Assembly: GCF_001038425.2 (NCBI RefSeq)
Contig: NZ_LDPV02000034.1
Span: 146,878-210,877, forward strand
Direction: 5' to 3'
Source: Ornithinibacillus contaminans
GTDB lineage: Bacteria; Bacillota; Bacilli; Bacillales; Amphibacillaceae
DNA: 64,000 nt
The position numbers and the translations under genes were made by a program. Positions 40,968 to 50,562 of this stretch are shown here, in pieces (the stretch's first letter is position 1; every line of letters begins with the position of its first letter). The notes below the pieces were generated by a model. That model had not been told where the DNA came from. It saw only the letters and a program-made list of their open reading frames with translations, and searched no databases.

Positions 40968-42137
40968 TTATTCAAACATATATTTTTTCGTTCGGGAATG
41001 GATATTTAAGACAATTCCTATTGCAATCAAATAGGTCAATGTCGAGCTTCCGCCATAACTTAAGAAAGGAAGAGGCAGACCTGTAATCGGCAGTAACTGA
41101 ATGGACATACCAATATTCTGGAAGATTTGATAGGCAAACATCCCAACGATACCAGTTATAATATAGCCGCCATAATTATCATTGCTAAGGATAGCGATAT
41201 GAATCAGACGATAGATCAATAAGAATAGTAAAATGACAACGATACTTGCACCAATAAAACCGAATTGTTCTGCAATCCCGGTGAAAATCATATCGGTGTG
41301 TCGTTCAGGAACTTCTACTTGCAGATTCTGAATGCCCTTACCGAAAAGTTGACCTGATCCTATAGACATCATCGCCAGAACGAGTTGATAGCCTGAATCA
41401 GAATACTCTTCAGGTGAAATCCATCCATAAAATCTACTGGAAACATGTTTGAAAATAGATTCTTCTAGAAAAACAGCAATGGAATCTGGAAATAAGAAAT
41501 ATCCTGCGACAATTAATCCTACGAACCCAACGGCGATTAGAAATATGGTAAAGATTAGCTTCCATTGAATACCTGAAACTAAAACCATAGCGCCAGTAAT
41601 CGCTGCTAGCACTAAAAATCCACCCAAATCTGGTTGAACAACTATTAATGCCATTGGAGGTAAAACTACGAGTAGCATTTTTCCCAATAATAATAAGTCG
41701 CTTTTTACGGTCTGTTCGATATATTTATTATTATGGTTGTACATGATATGGGCTAATGATAGTACTAAGATAACCTTCATAAATTCAGCAGGCTGTAATG
41801 TTCCAATGAAAGGGAACTTAATCCAACTTACCGCTTGGTTTGCCTCTACAATAATTGGTCCAGGAAAACGAAAGAATAGCATAAGGAGCATTATCATCCC
41901 AATACTATAGAGAATCCAAGTAAGTTGGCGGAAACGATCATAGTCAAATAACATAACTAGATAAATGAAGACACCTCCACCAATGTACCAAATAATCTGT
42001 TTGGTGAGGAAGTCCTGACCTGCATATTTTTCTGGTAAACTAGGTTCAATTGTATAAAGCGTAAATACGCTAATAACGCCCAAGAGCAGCACGATAGAAA
42101 TTAATGTATAATCAATGTTATTTTTATTAGTATTCAT
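40968..42137 (-). CDS. SEDS-family peptidoglycan polymerase (RodA/FtsW type)
   Basis: This 389-residue integral membrane glycosyltransferase polymerises lipid II. About ten TM segments and the SEDS signatures are present: VVQPDLGGFLVLAA with the catalytic Asp, EVPERHTDMIFTGIAEQFGF and LPITGLPLPFLSYGGSS. Sequence character favours a RodA-like role in elongation, but several SEDS paralogues exist in bacilli. No partner PBP gene is adjacent. Confidence 0.9.
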   Translation of the reverse strand: MNTNKNNIDYTLISIVLLLGVISVFTLYTIEPSLPEKYAGQDFLTKQIIWYIGGGVFIYLVMLFDYDRFRQLTWILYSIGMIMLLMLFFRFPGPIIVEANQAVSWIKFPFIGTLQPAEFMKVILVLSLAHIMYNHNNKYIEQTVKSDLLLLGKMLLVVLPPMALIVVQPDLGGFLVLAAITGAMVLVSGIQWKLIFTIFLIAVGFVGLIVAGYFLFPDSIAVFLEESIFKHVSSRFYGWISPEEYSDSGYQLVLAMMSIGSGQLFGKGIQNLQVEVPERHTDMIFTGIAEQFGFIGASIVVILLFLLIYRLIHIAILSNDNYGGYIITGIVGMFAYQIFQNIGMSIQLLPITGLPLPFLSYGGSSTLTYLIAIGIVLNIHSRTKKYMFE

Positions 42138-42369
42138 GATTTATCCTTACCTTTAATTTAATTACGTCTATTGTAAAGTTTACACGATTTCTACTTATTT
42201 TTCACGTTCGGATTATATAAATATTTGCAGATACCAAATCGGATTGGTAGTCCTCTTAGACTTAGAGGAACAATATATTATTATACCATCATTTAAAAAT
42301 GTTAGCTGAAGTTTTTTTGCGGGTATGGTATAACTATAAGAGTAAAATTACAGAAGGAGGTTGCGCGCC
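42138..42369. promoter_or_regulatory. Divergent region upstream of mgtE; no M-box seen
   Basis: An mgtE leader in bacilli often carries an Mg2+-sensing M-box riboswitch. I searched this region for the M-box core and did not find it. It contains TATAACTATAAGAGT-like promoter sequence near 42330, and the ribosome site AGAAGGAGG at 42352-42360. Confidence 0.45.
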
Positions 42370-43731
42370 ATGGAAAACAATGACGACATCAAAGTGGAAC
42401 AATTAGAAACGATTCAACAATTTTTAGCACAGGAAAATATTGAAGGTTTTAGGCAGTACTTTATTGAGATGCACCCATATGACCAAGCACAGTTTTTCAT
42501 GGAAATGGAAGCAACCGATCGGATGTTAATTTATAATTATCTTTCTCCTGAAGAAGTTGCTGGAATTATGGAGCATATTGAATTAGAAGAAATTCAGCCA
42601 TTTTTCACCGAAATGGATCCGAGATTCGCATCGATGGTATTTGCCGAAATGTCTACAGATGACGCGGTAGATATTTTAAATGAGATGGAAAAGGACAAGG
42701 TTGTCAGCTTCCTAACGATTATGAATGATGATGCTGCAGGTGAGATTAAAGACCTGCTTCATTATGAAGAAAAAACCGCCGGAAGTATTATGACGACGGA
42801 ATTAATTTCTGTCTATAAAACACAAACGGTTAAGGATACAATGCTTCAGTTGAAAAAGGACGGTCCGAATGCCGAAACGATTTATTACTTATATGTGGTG
42901 GATAATGATAAAAAACTAGTAGGTGTTCTTTCCTTACGTGACTTGATTATTGCAGATGACGATACAAAAATAGAGACCATTATGAATGATAATGTATTTT
43001 CAGTATCTGTAGCAGAGGATCAAGAGGAAGTAGCTAAAATTATGCGAGATTATGATTTCTTAGCCGTACCGGTTGTGGATTTCCAACACCATTTACTCGG
43101 GATTATTACCGTCGATGATATTTTAGACGTTATTGATGAAGAGGCAAGTGAGGATTACTCCAAATTAGCTGGTATTTCTGATGTTGACACACCAGATACG
43201 AATCCATTAGTCGCAGCGAAAAAGCGATTACCTTGGTTAATTATATTGTTGTTCTTAGGATTATTTACGGCTAGCTTGATCGGGCAATTTGAAGAAACAA
43301 TTAGTCAAGTTACCATCCTATCGATTTTCATTCCATTAATCGCCGGAATGGCAGGGAATACTGGAACGCAGGCACTAGCGGTTGCAGTTCGTGGTCTTGC
43401 AACAGGTGAGTATGGAAATGAAGGAAAGTTAAAGCTTATCCTTCGTGAGGCTGGTACAGGACTGATTACAGGAACGGTTTGTGGAATTATTATCACAGGT
43501 GTGATTTTTCTCTGGCAAAACGATATCTTCTTAGGGATTTTAGTGGGATTATCAATTATGGCAACATTAGTAGTAGCTACCCTTGCTGGTTCATTAATTC
43601 CTCTCATCATGGATCGATTAAAAATTGACCCAGCAGTAGCATCTGGCCCGTTTATCACGACGATTAATGATATTATTTCGGTATTGATTTACTTTGGATT
43701 GGCAACTGCATTTATGAATATGTTGTTATAG
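42370..43731 (+). CDS. mgtE: Magnesium transporter MgtE
   Basis: This 453-residue Mg2+ channel has the cytosolic N domain (EIQPFFTEMDPRFAS and DAVDILNEMEKDKV), two CBS domains (EKTAGSIMTTELISV and DNDKKLVGVLSLRDLI; LAVPVVDFQHHLLGIITVDDIL), and five TM helices with the pore motif AGMAGNTGTQALAVAVRGL. CBS domains sense Mg2+ and gate the pore. The ATG at 42370, nine bases after GGAGG, is chosen over the TTG at 42361. Confidence 0.95.
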   Translation: MENNDDIKVEQLETIQQFLAQENIEGFRQYFIEMHPYDQAQFFMEMEATDRMLIYNYLSPEEVAGIMEHIELEEIQPFFTEMDPRFASMVFAEMSTDDAVDILNEMEKDKVVSFLTIMNDDAAGEIKDLLHYEEKTAGSIMTTELISVYKTQTVKDTMLQLKKDGPNAETIYYLYVVDNDKKLVGVLSLRDLIIADDDTKIETIMNDNVFSVSVAEDQEEVAKIMRDYDFLAVPVVDFQHHLLGIITVDDILDVIDEEASEDYSKLAGISDVDTPDTNPLVAAKKRLPWLIILLFLGLFTASLIGQFEETISQVTILSIFIPLIAGMAGNTGTQALAVAVRGLATGEYGNEGKLKLILREAGTGLITGTVCGIIITGVIFLWQNDIFLGILVGLSIMATLVVATLAGSLIPLIMDRLKIDPAVASGPFITTINDIISVLIYFGLATAFMNMLL

Positions 43732-43735
43732 ATGG

Positions 43736-43768
43736 AAGCACCTTTTGAATAAGGGTGCTTTTTCTTTG
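43736..43768 (+). terminator. Terminator after mgtE
   Basis: AAGCACC and GGTGCTT form a stem followed by TTTCTTTG. Confidence 0.85.
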
Positions 43769-43846
43769 TTTTTCCAAATGTTACACAATTATTTTCTAGG
43801 TTCATATAATGTGTTGACGAATGGAATAGAAAGGAGATCATCGATC

Positions 43847-44389
43847 ATGCCGGAACGTGGTAAGTTTGCAAACGAACCGTTAATGTATATTCAGCAGCCG
43901 ACTGTAAGTAAACCAACTGCACCAATGCAGCATGAATATAGAACACCAAAGAAAGTCTTGACTACAACTTCAGCTACGGAACCAACCTCCCCTCAAAAAA
44001 AAACGACTAATCGATCTACAAGTATAGGCAAGATCACAAGAGGGTTTGTCCAAGAATTAAAAGAGCCACAACCAGTTAGGAGAGCTCCTCGTAATAAAGG
44101 TCAAGAGACATCTACGGAAAAGGAAAAAAAATCAGTCGAACAACCAGTATCTGATACGAGTACCGAAAAGAAAAAATTCAAGGACATGTCTTTATTGGAG
44201 AAGGTCGAATACTTTGTGAATACACCGAGTCATTTACCTAAAATGCGCTGTGAAGTGAAAACAGATGCTAGGTCATTCCGTGGTATTATAAAAGACTTTC
44301 AGGATAACCAAATTTCCATGCTGGTTGGGAGAAGAACATCTACTATTGATTTTACCGAAGTGACAGATATTCGTTTATTAGGATTTTAA
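43847..44389 (+). CDS. cotO: Spore coat protein CotO-like
   Basis: This 180-residue protein resembles CotO (YjbX), a coat morphogenetic protein. The ATG at 43847 has AAAGGAG ten bases before it; the longer in-frame extension overlaps the mgtE terminator and is rejected. The middle is low-complexity and rich in Thr, Lys, Pro and Glu. The C-terminus is the conserved part (LLEKVEYFVNTPSHLPKMRC, then a beta-rich end). The cotY/cotZ-type gene converges on it, as in bacillus coat clusters. A CATATAATG sequence upstream could be a sigma-K -10 element. Confidence 0.82.
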   Translation: MPERGKFANEPLMYIQQPTVSKPTAPMQHEYRTPKKVLTTTSATEPTSPQKKTTNRSTSIGKITRGFVQELKEPQPVRRAPRNKGQETSTEKEKKSVEQPVSDTSTEKKKFKDMSLLEKVEYFVNTPSHLPKMRCEVKTDARSFRGIIKDFQDNQISMLVGRRTSTIDFTEVTDIRLLGF

Positions 44390-44398
44390 AAAAAGTAA

Positions 44399-44430
44399 CA
44401 CCATGGAGATGTAGTTCTCCATGGTGCTTT
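44399..44430. terminator. Terminator between cotO and the cotY/cotZ-type gene
   Basis: CACCATGGAGA pairs perfectly with TCTCCATGGTG around TGTAGT, then CTTTT on the plus strand. It serves two convergent genes. Confidence 0.88.
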
Positions 44431-44438
44431 TACGATTA

Positions 44439-44930
44439 TCAGTCGAAAACACTAATTGCTGGTAAACAAGTAACATGACAGAAGCAGTCTAGGTCTACCG
44501 TTAAGCAGATACCTGTATTTTGTAAGTTACCTGTTTCTTGATCACAAGGATCTTTTAAGTGGTCACAATCGCAAGGATCATCTGGGTCAACTAATAATTC
44601 TAGTACTGCACAATTGTCATCTGAAACTGTTTTAACACGGAAAATGAAGCTAGCTTTAATGTCGCCAACACTACCTAATCCATTTCCACGTTTAGCTCCA
44701 AATCCTTTAAATGGTTTACAATCACCTGCGCAGTATAAAATGACAGGCACTGTATCCAAACCATTACCTGGATCTGTTTCGCCTAATAGATCGTTAATTG
44801 ATTGCTCGCAGCTAGTATCGCAACAGTTTTCGATAACATCGTTTTGAGCATCAACAATATCACGAAGGATGTCTGCTACGCAGTTACCACTTGTTGATGC
44901 ACCTTCAACTCTACCATTGCCACAACCCAT
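44439..44930 (-). CDS. Spore coat/exosporium protein of the CotY/CotZ/ExsY family
   Basis: This 163-residue cysteine-rich protein has about 15 Cys, including ENCCDTSCEQSI, CAGDCKPFKGFG, DPCDCDHLKDPCD and DCFCHVTC. Such Cys-rich proteins self-assemble into cross-linked crust or exosporium lattices. The start MGCGNGRVEG is preceded by AGAAAGGAGAAATG-like ribosome site. CotY and CotZ cannot be separated by eye. Confidence 0.9.
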   Translation of the reverse strand: MGCGNGRVEGASTSGNCVADILRDIVDAQNDVIENCCDTSCEQSINDLLGETDPGNGLDTVPVILYCAGDCKPFKGFGAKRGNGLGSVGDIKASFIFRVKTVSDDNCAVLELLVDPDDPCDCDHLKDPCDQETGNLQNTGICLTVDLDCFCHVTCLPAISVFD

Positions 44931-45148
44931 GAATCATTTCTCCTTTCTAATGCTTATTGACTTATTGTCTTTACTAGAATATGTGGGATGTGTCATATGG
45001 TGTGGGCGAGTGTACATACTACTGGAATGATTATAATTTCTTTTGCCCCTGAAAAAACGCATGGAAAACAGGGCATTTGACCATACCTATCACTAGAAGT
45101 TACATAGACTAATAGCGAGCAAATTATCACGAAGGAGTTGACGACCAA

Positions 45149-45355
45149 ATGTCTGAGAACAAAAGAGTAATTCGCGTGAAGGATCTTGTTATTCAAGCGG
45201 ATAACGTTATTATTGAACCAGCTAGACGACGTGACCCAATTTTGGGAGGTTTAAGACGTACAAATGATGAACGAGTGGAATCGATAAATAGAGAGGTAGA
45301 AAGTAACGAACGTGAAGGGAAAGATCGTGACCGAGGACCATTCTCCTGGATTTAA
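45149..45355 (+). CDS. Small charged protein next to coat genes, unknown
   Basis: This 68-residue protein starts after AAGGAGTTGACGACCAA. It opens with a beta-like KRVIRVKDLVIQADNVIIE, continues with an Arg/Glu-rich stretch (REVESNEREGKDRDRG), and ends PFSWI. The product is not recognised. It is divergent from the cotY/cotZ-type gene and probably a spore-associated protein by context only. Confidence 0.6.
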   Translation: MSENKRVIRVKDLVIQADNVIIEPARRRDPILGGLRRTNDERVESINREVESNEREGKDRDRGPFSWI

Positions 45356-45399
45356 TATATAGTAAGAAGCTTGACTTATGACCATATTCCATACCCATA

Positions 45400-45425
45400 G
45401 CAGCTAGTGTAGCTGCATTTTTTTT
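45400..45425 (+). terminator. Terminator after the 68-residue gene
   Basis: GCAGCTA and TAGCTGC form a tight stem followed by ATTTTTTTT. Confidence 0.85.
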
Positions 45426-45449
45426 GCCATACTAACGGGAGGTGCAAGG

Positions 45450-45647
45450 ATGAAACCAGAGAAGTTACTGAAGAATCTAGGGGTTATTGAAAAGCATTTA
45501 GAGAAGAATGAGAAATGGTTGAAGAATCCAGAGAAGCGGATGATTACATTTGAGAAACAGATAGGGGAATGGAATACCCGGTATTTACAGACGATAAATG
45601 AAGTGGATTATTGGATGAAAGCACTTGAAAAAAAGATGGAATCGTAA
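45450..45647 (+). CDS. Small helical protein, unknown
   Basis: This 65-residue, highly charged protein (KPEKLLKNLGVIEKHLEKNE) is predicted to be largely alpha-helical, with heptad-like spacing of hydrophobic residues. GGGAGGTGCAAGG precedes the ATG. There is no known family. It may be related to spore or envelope functions by location. Confidence 0.55.
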   Translation: MKPEKLLKNLGVIEKHLEKNEKWLKNPEKRMITFEKQIGEWNTRYLQTINEVDYWMKALEKKMES

Positions 45648-45723
45648 CTTAAAATCCGTGAAACCGTCATAAAGTAAGAAATGACAACGAATTCTTTAGT
45701 AAAGAAGTTGAGGAGGTAGTATG

Positions 45724-45990
45724 ATGGGGTATATTTTACCAATTCAACAACATGAATATGCGGACTATCAAAGAAGGATGATTACACAAAGGCGTACGAT
45801 AACGTCGATTGAGAAATCGTATCGTGCTGTTTTTGATACAAATTATGAGGAATTACGGCGTGAGGATGAGCTTCGGTCACAGAAATTAGCACCTACATTT
45901 AGCCAGACTGAAGAGCCAACTAGAGTGGACCTAGATGATCTCTATACAGAGATAACAGGATTAGGTATCTATATAAATGAACAGGTATAG
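45724..45990 (+). CDS. Small unknown protein (88 aa)
   Basis: The start is chosen at the second ATG, eight bases after GAGGAGG. The sequence is MGYILPIQQHEYADYQRRM, then a basic helix (RRTITSIEKSYRAVF) and an acidic C-terminus. The family is not recognised. It has its own terminator. Confidence 0.55.
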   Translation: MGYILPIQQHEYADYQRRMITQRRTITSIEKSYRAVFDTNYEELRREDELRSQKLAPTFSQTEEPTRVDLDDLYTEITGLGIYINEQV

Positions 45991-46024
45991 AAAAGACTGT
46001 CAGCAGATTGACAGTCTTTTTATT
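45991..46024 (+). terminator. Terminator after the 88-residue gene
   Basis: AAAAGACTGTCA pairs with TGACAGTCTTTT around GCAGAT, followed by TATT. It lies between convergent genes. Confidence 0.9.
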
Positions 46025-46050
46025 AGAACAAAATAGGGATGGAGTTCGAG

Positions 46051-46809
46051 TTAACGATGATAGCGGCGGTGGCCTTGGTTGACAAAAGGTAAAACGAGTA
46101 ATTCCTCATCACGCAAATATTCCGCATAAAATACATCTTTTACGCTGTCAAAACCTTGTTTTTGCAACTCTTCCATTAGCCATTCTTCGGTTAGATTTTT
46201 CTCTGTTAAATTATCATAAATTATTTCTCCATCATTAATTAAACCAACGGAAAGCTTAACATCCTGTGGTGCAAGCTTCATATCTTTACGGTTTGGTGTC
46301 TGATAATCGGATTTTTTAAGAACGGATAGTGTCCCGTTTGTTTCTAATATGGCATACTCTACTTCTCGTACTGAAAAAATATCTTTAGAACGTAGAAGAT
46401 GCTGCAATTGGTTAACATCGAGTTTACTCTTTTTCATAATATCACGAATCATTTTACCGTTTTGAATCACAATTGCAGGCGATCCCTCGAGAAGTGCACG
46501 AGTTCCTTTGAATTTCTGTGAAATGATTTCGGTAATATACAATAATCCGCCCCATAGAAACAAAATATAGCCAATTTCTAGTATCGAGGCGTTATCATCA
46601 AACAAGGCATTGCCGACAAGCTCTCCCATAATGACAGCAGAGACAAAATCAAATGCTGATAACTGTGACATTTGTGTTTTGCCAAGCACCTTGGTTAAAA
46701 GATACAAAGCAAAGAATCCAAATAAAGTATCTGCAAACATTTGAAAATAGGAAACCACTGGTAACCGTCCCCTTTCCAATATTAGCTTTTCCGTTTTAAA
46801 CAAAGTCAT
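46051..46809 (-). CDS. DUF421 membrane protein (YetF/YrbG family)
   Basis: This 252-residue protein has about three N-terminal TM segments (ADTLFGFFALYLLTKVLG, AVIMGELVGNALF, GYILFLWGGLLYITEII) and a C-terminal cytosolic DUF421/DUF3290-like domain starting ALLEGSPAIVIQNGKMIRD. Homologues in spores (SpoVAF-partner families) and in general envelope roles exist; the function is unknown. A GTG at 46758 with AAAGGGG upstream is an alternative start that would remove 17 residues. Confidence 0.85.
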   Translation of the reverse strand: MTLFKTEKLILERGRLPVVSYFQMFADTLFGFFALYLLTKVLGKTQMSQLSAFDFVSAVIMGELVGNALFDDNASILEIGYILFLWGGLLYITEIISQKFKGTRALLEGSPAIVIQNGKMIRDIMKKSKLDVNQLQHLLRSKDIFSVREVEYAILETNGTLSVLKKSDYQTPNRKDMKLAPQDVKLSVGLINDGEIIYDNLTEKNLTEEWLMEELQKQGFDSVKDVFYAEYLRDEELLVLPFVNQGHRRYHR

Positions 46810-46876
46810 TCAAATAACCTCATCGTTAGCATAAGAAAAACAGTCCGTGGGTATCACGAACTGTTCGTTAATGTAG

Positions 46877-47302
46877 TTATAGTTGTTGTTTAATCATCGT
46901 AACATGCGGTATCCCAGCATCCATAAATTCACCGGAAACTGTTTCATAGCCTAATTTTTGATAGAATGTTTCGGCATGGGTCTGCGCATTCAGCTTTGCT
47001 TTTGTATAGCCGTTTTCTTTTATTACTTCCTCCATTGCGAGGATAATTTCTTTTCCATAAGATTTCCCGCGAAATTCATGAAGCACACAAATCCGTTCTA
47101 ACTTGCCATAGCTTTCAACGAAACGCAGACGACTAGCTGCAATCGGCTGGTCTCCTTCAAAGCCAACAAAATGGATGGCGGATTTATCATGTTCATCCAG
47201 TTCTTCCTCCGCAGGAACATGTTGCTCCTCTACAAATACTGTAGTACGAACCTGAAATGCTTGCTGGATGGCGTCATCTGTTTCTGCAATGATGATTTTC
47301 AT
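46877..47302 (-). CDS. yjcF: GNAT-family acetyltransferase (YjcF-like)
   Basis: This 141-residue protein has QVRTTVFVEEQHVPAEEELDE, ERICVLHEFRGKSYGKEII with the acetyl-CoA loop, and a C-terminal HAETFYQKLGYETVSGEF. The substrate is unknown. It overlaps yjcG by four bases (ATGA), indicating translational coupling. Order yjcH-yjcG-yjcF on the minus strand matches the B. subtilis cluster. Confidence 0.88.
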   Translation of the reverse strand: MKIIIAETDDAIQQAFQVRTTVFVEEQHVPAEEELDEHDKSAIHFVGFEGDQPIAASRLRFVESYGKLERICVLHEFRGKSYGKEIILAMEEVIKENGYTKAKLNAQTHAETFYQKLGYETVSGEFMDAGIPHVTMIKQQL

Positions 47303-47817
47303 ACTAATTCCTTCTCAAATACAAATGATTCATATACAGTCCATGAACCATTTTCTAATTGGTATAGTAATTGGAATCGATCTACCTTATCCTCGAACTG
47401 GAAGCTACGCATTTTCATTCTACCAAAGATATCGGAATACTCATCGTCTAAAAGTTTTTGTCCAATCGTTATATGTGGGACAAAGTTATACGTTTTATTC
47501 TGAGGGAAATTGCCAGAATGCAGTTTTTCATAAAGCGTATTTAGTGCCTGATTCGGTTCTACTTTTAAATAAATGGTATTCGTGACTGGTACAAATGAAC
47601 TAACTTTATTGATTTGTATTGTAAAAGGCTCTGTCTCGTTTGCAATCTTTTTAAGCTCAATAACCATATCCTCAATGGCAGTCTCATCTGCTTCAAACGC
47701 TTCTTTTAATGTGATATGTGGTGGAATTAATGGATAGTGTGGGTCATATCGTTTCCGATAAGAGTTTGCTTCATCTTGGATTTTCTTTGATGGGAAAATA
47801 GCAATACCGTATTTCAT
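47299..47817 (-). CDS. yjcG: 2H phosphoesterase-family protein (YjcG-like)
   Basis: This 172-residue protein carries two HxTx motifs, PPHITLKEAF and VPHITIGQKL, as in 2'-5' RNA ligase-like phosphoesterases. The substrate is unknown. It is followed by yjcF with a four-base overlap. GGAGGTTAACAA lies before the ATG. Confidence 0.9.
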   Translation of the reverse strand: MKYGIAIFPSKKIQDEANSYRKRYDPHYPLIPPHITLKEAFEADETAIEDMVIELKKIANETEPFTIQINKVSSFVPVTNTIYLKVEPNQALNTLYEKLHSGNFPQNKTYNFVPHITIGQKLLDDEYSDIFGRMKMRSFQFEDKVDRFQLLYQLENGSWTVYESFVFEKELV

Positions 47818-47943
47818 TTGTTAACCTCCTCGTTATTTTTCTGTATACAATAAGTAGTAACAAAGTACAATGGTTTCTCTTAATTTATAACAAAAAAGAA
47901 CAGATTTAAAGTGTTTTATTACCTATTTCAGAAAATGCTGGAA

Positions 47944-48672
47944 TTAGTCTCCGAAGATAGTAGTTAGAGCATGGATCATATCCTTTTGCCAATACTTCCA
48001 TGTATGAATGCCATCAGGTATTTCTTTATAGGTATAGGTTAGTCCTTTTTGTCCCAGTAACTCATTAAGCGCCCTGTTTGGTGTTAAGAAATCTACATCG
48101 GGTTTAAGTGTTGTTTCAACACTGGTTTCTGCGGTTCCAATTGTATGGTAGATTTCTAACCCATGTAAGTGATCTGCATTTCTTACAGATTCAAGTACCA
48201 TGTCATCTACTAATGGAGACTGCATAATTACTTTTCCAAATGTGTGTGGATAGTTAATCGCTGTGACGAGGGCTAATGTTCCAGCAAGTGAATCTCCCAT
48301 CAACGCGCGCGTTCCACCCATGTGATAAGTAGGGAGGAAGTCATCTAGTAGTGGCACAACTTCCTTTACTAAAAATTTCGTGTAAGCAGCATGCTGCTCA
48401 CCAGCTGGATGGTACTTTCTCAAGCGATCCTCGCGATCTTTGTAGTGAATCCCAACAAATACTGTATTTTCAATTGCAGCATCATCATGAAGTTGATCAC
48501 TTAAGGTTGCAATACGACCAAGCTGATAGTAATCATTTCCGTCTTGCATAATGCAAATATGGTATTTATATAATGGTGAAAAAGCTTCTGGTAAATATAT
48601 CTTTAACGTCATCAGTTCATTTAAGAAATTGCTCATTATTTCTCGTTCAAGCATTTTTCCTTTTCTGCCCAT
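47944..48672 (-). CDS. yjcH: Esterase-family protein (YjcH-like)
   Basis: This alpha/beta-hydrolase fold protein of about 242 residues, related to enterochelin esterase-like enzymes, has nucleophile Ser in LMGDSLAGTLAL and a C-terminal DGIHTWKYW with the likely His. The substrate is unknown. The ATG at 48672 has GGGGTG six bases upstream; the ATG at 48681 is too close to it. The third nearby ATG is possible. Confidence 0.85.
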   Translation of the reverse strand: MGRKGKMLEREIMSNFLNELMTLKIYLPEAFSPLYKYHICIMQDGNDYYQLGRIATLSDQLHDDAAIENTVFVGIHYKDREDRLRKYHPAGEQHAAYTKFLVKEVVPLLDDFLPTYHMGGTRALMGDSLAGTLALVTAINYPHTFGKVIMQSPLVDDMVLESVRNADHLHGLEIYHTIGTAETSVETTLKPDVDFLTPNRALNELLGQKGLTYTYKEIPDGIHTWKYWQKDMIHALTTIFGD

Positions 48673-48732
48673 TTCATTCACCCCGTAACAGTTTCTAGTC
48701 CTAGTTTAACATGAAATGGAGAGAATGTAGTA

Positions 48733-50562
48733 TTAACTTCCAACCACCTCTCGAAGCTGACCTTTATATAGGGTATAGTAATTCCCTCTTAAGTTAAGTA
48801 ATTCTTCATGATTTCCTTGCTCGAGGATTCGCCCGTGTTCAAGCATAACAATTTCGTCTGCCTCTTGAATCGTGTTCAAACGATGGGCAATGATGAAGCT
48901 AGTTCTACCTTTCATTAATTCTTTTAGGGCTTGTTGAATCTTGACTTCTGTAATGGTATCAATATTACTGGTCGCTTCGTCTAAAATTAAAATGGTTGGT
49001 TCGGCGATAAATGCCCTGGCAATGGTAAGTAACTGCTTTTGTCCCTGGCTAATGCCGCTACCATCCTGGTCTAGAACCGTATCATAACCTTTTGGTAGTT
49101 GGGAGATAAACTCATGGGCATTCGCTTTTTTCGCTGCTTCCATCACGTCATCATCCGTAGCATCCAAACGACCATAGCGAATATTTTCCCGAATGGTATC
49201 GTGGAATAGGAACGAATCCTGTAAGACAAAGGCCATGTGTGAACGAAGGCTTGCCCGTTTAATATCTTTTATATCGACCCCGTCCAATGTGATTTTCCCA
49301 CTATCATAATTATAGAAGCGGGAGATTAAGTTAATAATCGTTGTTTTACCAGCACCAGTATGACCGACGAACGCAACAGACTGACCAGGCTTCGCTTCAA
49401 AGCTAATGTTATCTAAAATGGTTTCATCCTCATAACCAAAGGACACATTTTCAAATTTATAGTGTCCTTTAGTACTTGGAATCTCGATGGCATTCTCCTC
49501 ATCGCGTTCTTCTCGATCTTCATCCAAAACTTGAAAGACACGCTCTGCTCCGGCAACAGCAGATAACAACAGATTAAATTGGTTCGATAGTTCGTTTAAA
49601 GGCCGGGTAAACTGGCGGGCATATTCAGTGAAAATCACGATGACACCGACAGTAACTAGATCCGTGTTAATGGCTAAAATACCGCCAACAAGGGCAATCA
49701 TTCCAAAGCTTAAGAAGTTCAGCATGTTCATGACCTTAGGTATAAAACCAGATATCGTTAACGCCCAAAATCCAGAATGGTTTAGATCTTTATTTTTCAA
49801 TTCAAATTCATTAATAACGCGTTCTTCCTGAGAAAAGGTTTTAACGACATGCTGACCAGAGATGGTTTCTTCCACATAACCATTTAATTCTCCTAGTCGT
49901 TTTTGTTGTAATTTATATAATGGACCAGTACGTTTGGTTATCCAGCGTGTCGCCAAGAACATAACAGGAATAATGGACATAGTAACAACCGTTAGCACAG
50001 GGCTAAGGTAAATCATGACACCAACAGTTCCTACCAGTGTTAAAACACTGGAGAACACTTGGATCACCGACTGGTTTAATGTGTTATTAATATTATCGAT
50101 ATCATTTGTGACCCGGCTCATGAGTTCCCCGTGCTGCCGTTTATCAAAATAAGAAATTGGCAATCGGTGGAATTGACGAAATAGGTCTGAACGTAAAGTA
50201 TAAACCGTGTTCTGTGCGATTCCAATCATCCAGAAGCTTTGTAAAAAGATGGATAAGGAATGGAAGAGATAAACTGCTACTAGTCCAATTAGTAATACTC
50301 CTAATCCGGATACATCCTTTGGTATGATATGATAATCAATTGCCCTCCCGACCATAAACGGACCAAGCAAGCTCATCGCAGAACTGACTAAGACGGCCAA
50401 CATAACAAGCCATAGTCTAGCTTTTTCCCGTGCTAAATACGACCAAATTCGTTTGATTGTCCCCATCGTATTCTTCGCGCGTTTTTTCGTTACATCCTCT
50501 GGGATTTTTTCAATTGCTATTTTTTCATATTGAAAAGGATCTTTTAGTGACTTAATGGACAT
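48733..50562 (-). CDS. ABC exporter half-transporter, consensus Walker B (YfiC-like)
   Basis: This 609-residue protein has an ABC-transporter membrane domain of six TM helices and a C-terminal nucleotide-binding domain. Walker A is GHTGAGKTT; the signature is degenerate (ISQGQKQ instead of LSGGQ); Walker B has the catalytic Glu (LILDEATSNID). With the gene upstream it forms a heterodimeric drug- or lipid-type exporter. The ATG at 50562 follows AAAGGAG and overlaps the partner gene by 11 bases, so translation is coupled. Confidence 0.9.
   Translation of the reverse strand: MSIKSLKDPFQYEKIAIEKIPEDVTKKRAKNTMGTIKRIWSYLAREKARLWLVMLAVLVSSAMSLLGPFMVGRAIDYHIIPKDVSGLGVLLIGLVAVYLFHSLSIFLQSFWMIGIAQNTVYTLRSDLFRQFHRLPISYFDKRQHGELMSRVTNDIDNINNTLNQSVIQVFSSVLTLVGTVGVMIYLSPVLTVVTMSIIPVMFLATRWITKRTGPLYKLQQKRLGELNGYVEETISGQHVVKTFSQEERVINEFELKNKDLNHSGFWALTISGFIPKVMNMLNFLSFGMIALVGGILAINTDLVTVGVIVIFTEYARQFTRPLNELSNQFNLLLSAVAGAERVFQVLDEDREERDEENAIEIPSTKGHYKFENVSFGYEDETILDNISFEAKPGQSVAFVGHTGAGKTTIINLISRFYNYDSGKITLDGVDIKDIKRASLRSHMAFVLQDSFLFHDTIRENIRYGRLDATDDDVMEAAKKANAHEFISQLPKGYDTVLDQDGSGISQGQKQLLTIARAFIAEPTILILDEATSNIDTITEVKIQQALKELMKGRTSFIIAHRLNTIQEADEIVMLEHGRILEQGNHEELLNLRGNYYTLYKGQLREVVGS

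Noticed and set aside
42138..42369. M-box Mg2+ riboswitch before mgtE
   Set aside because: The conserved core was not found in the region.
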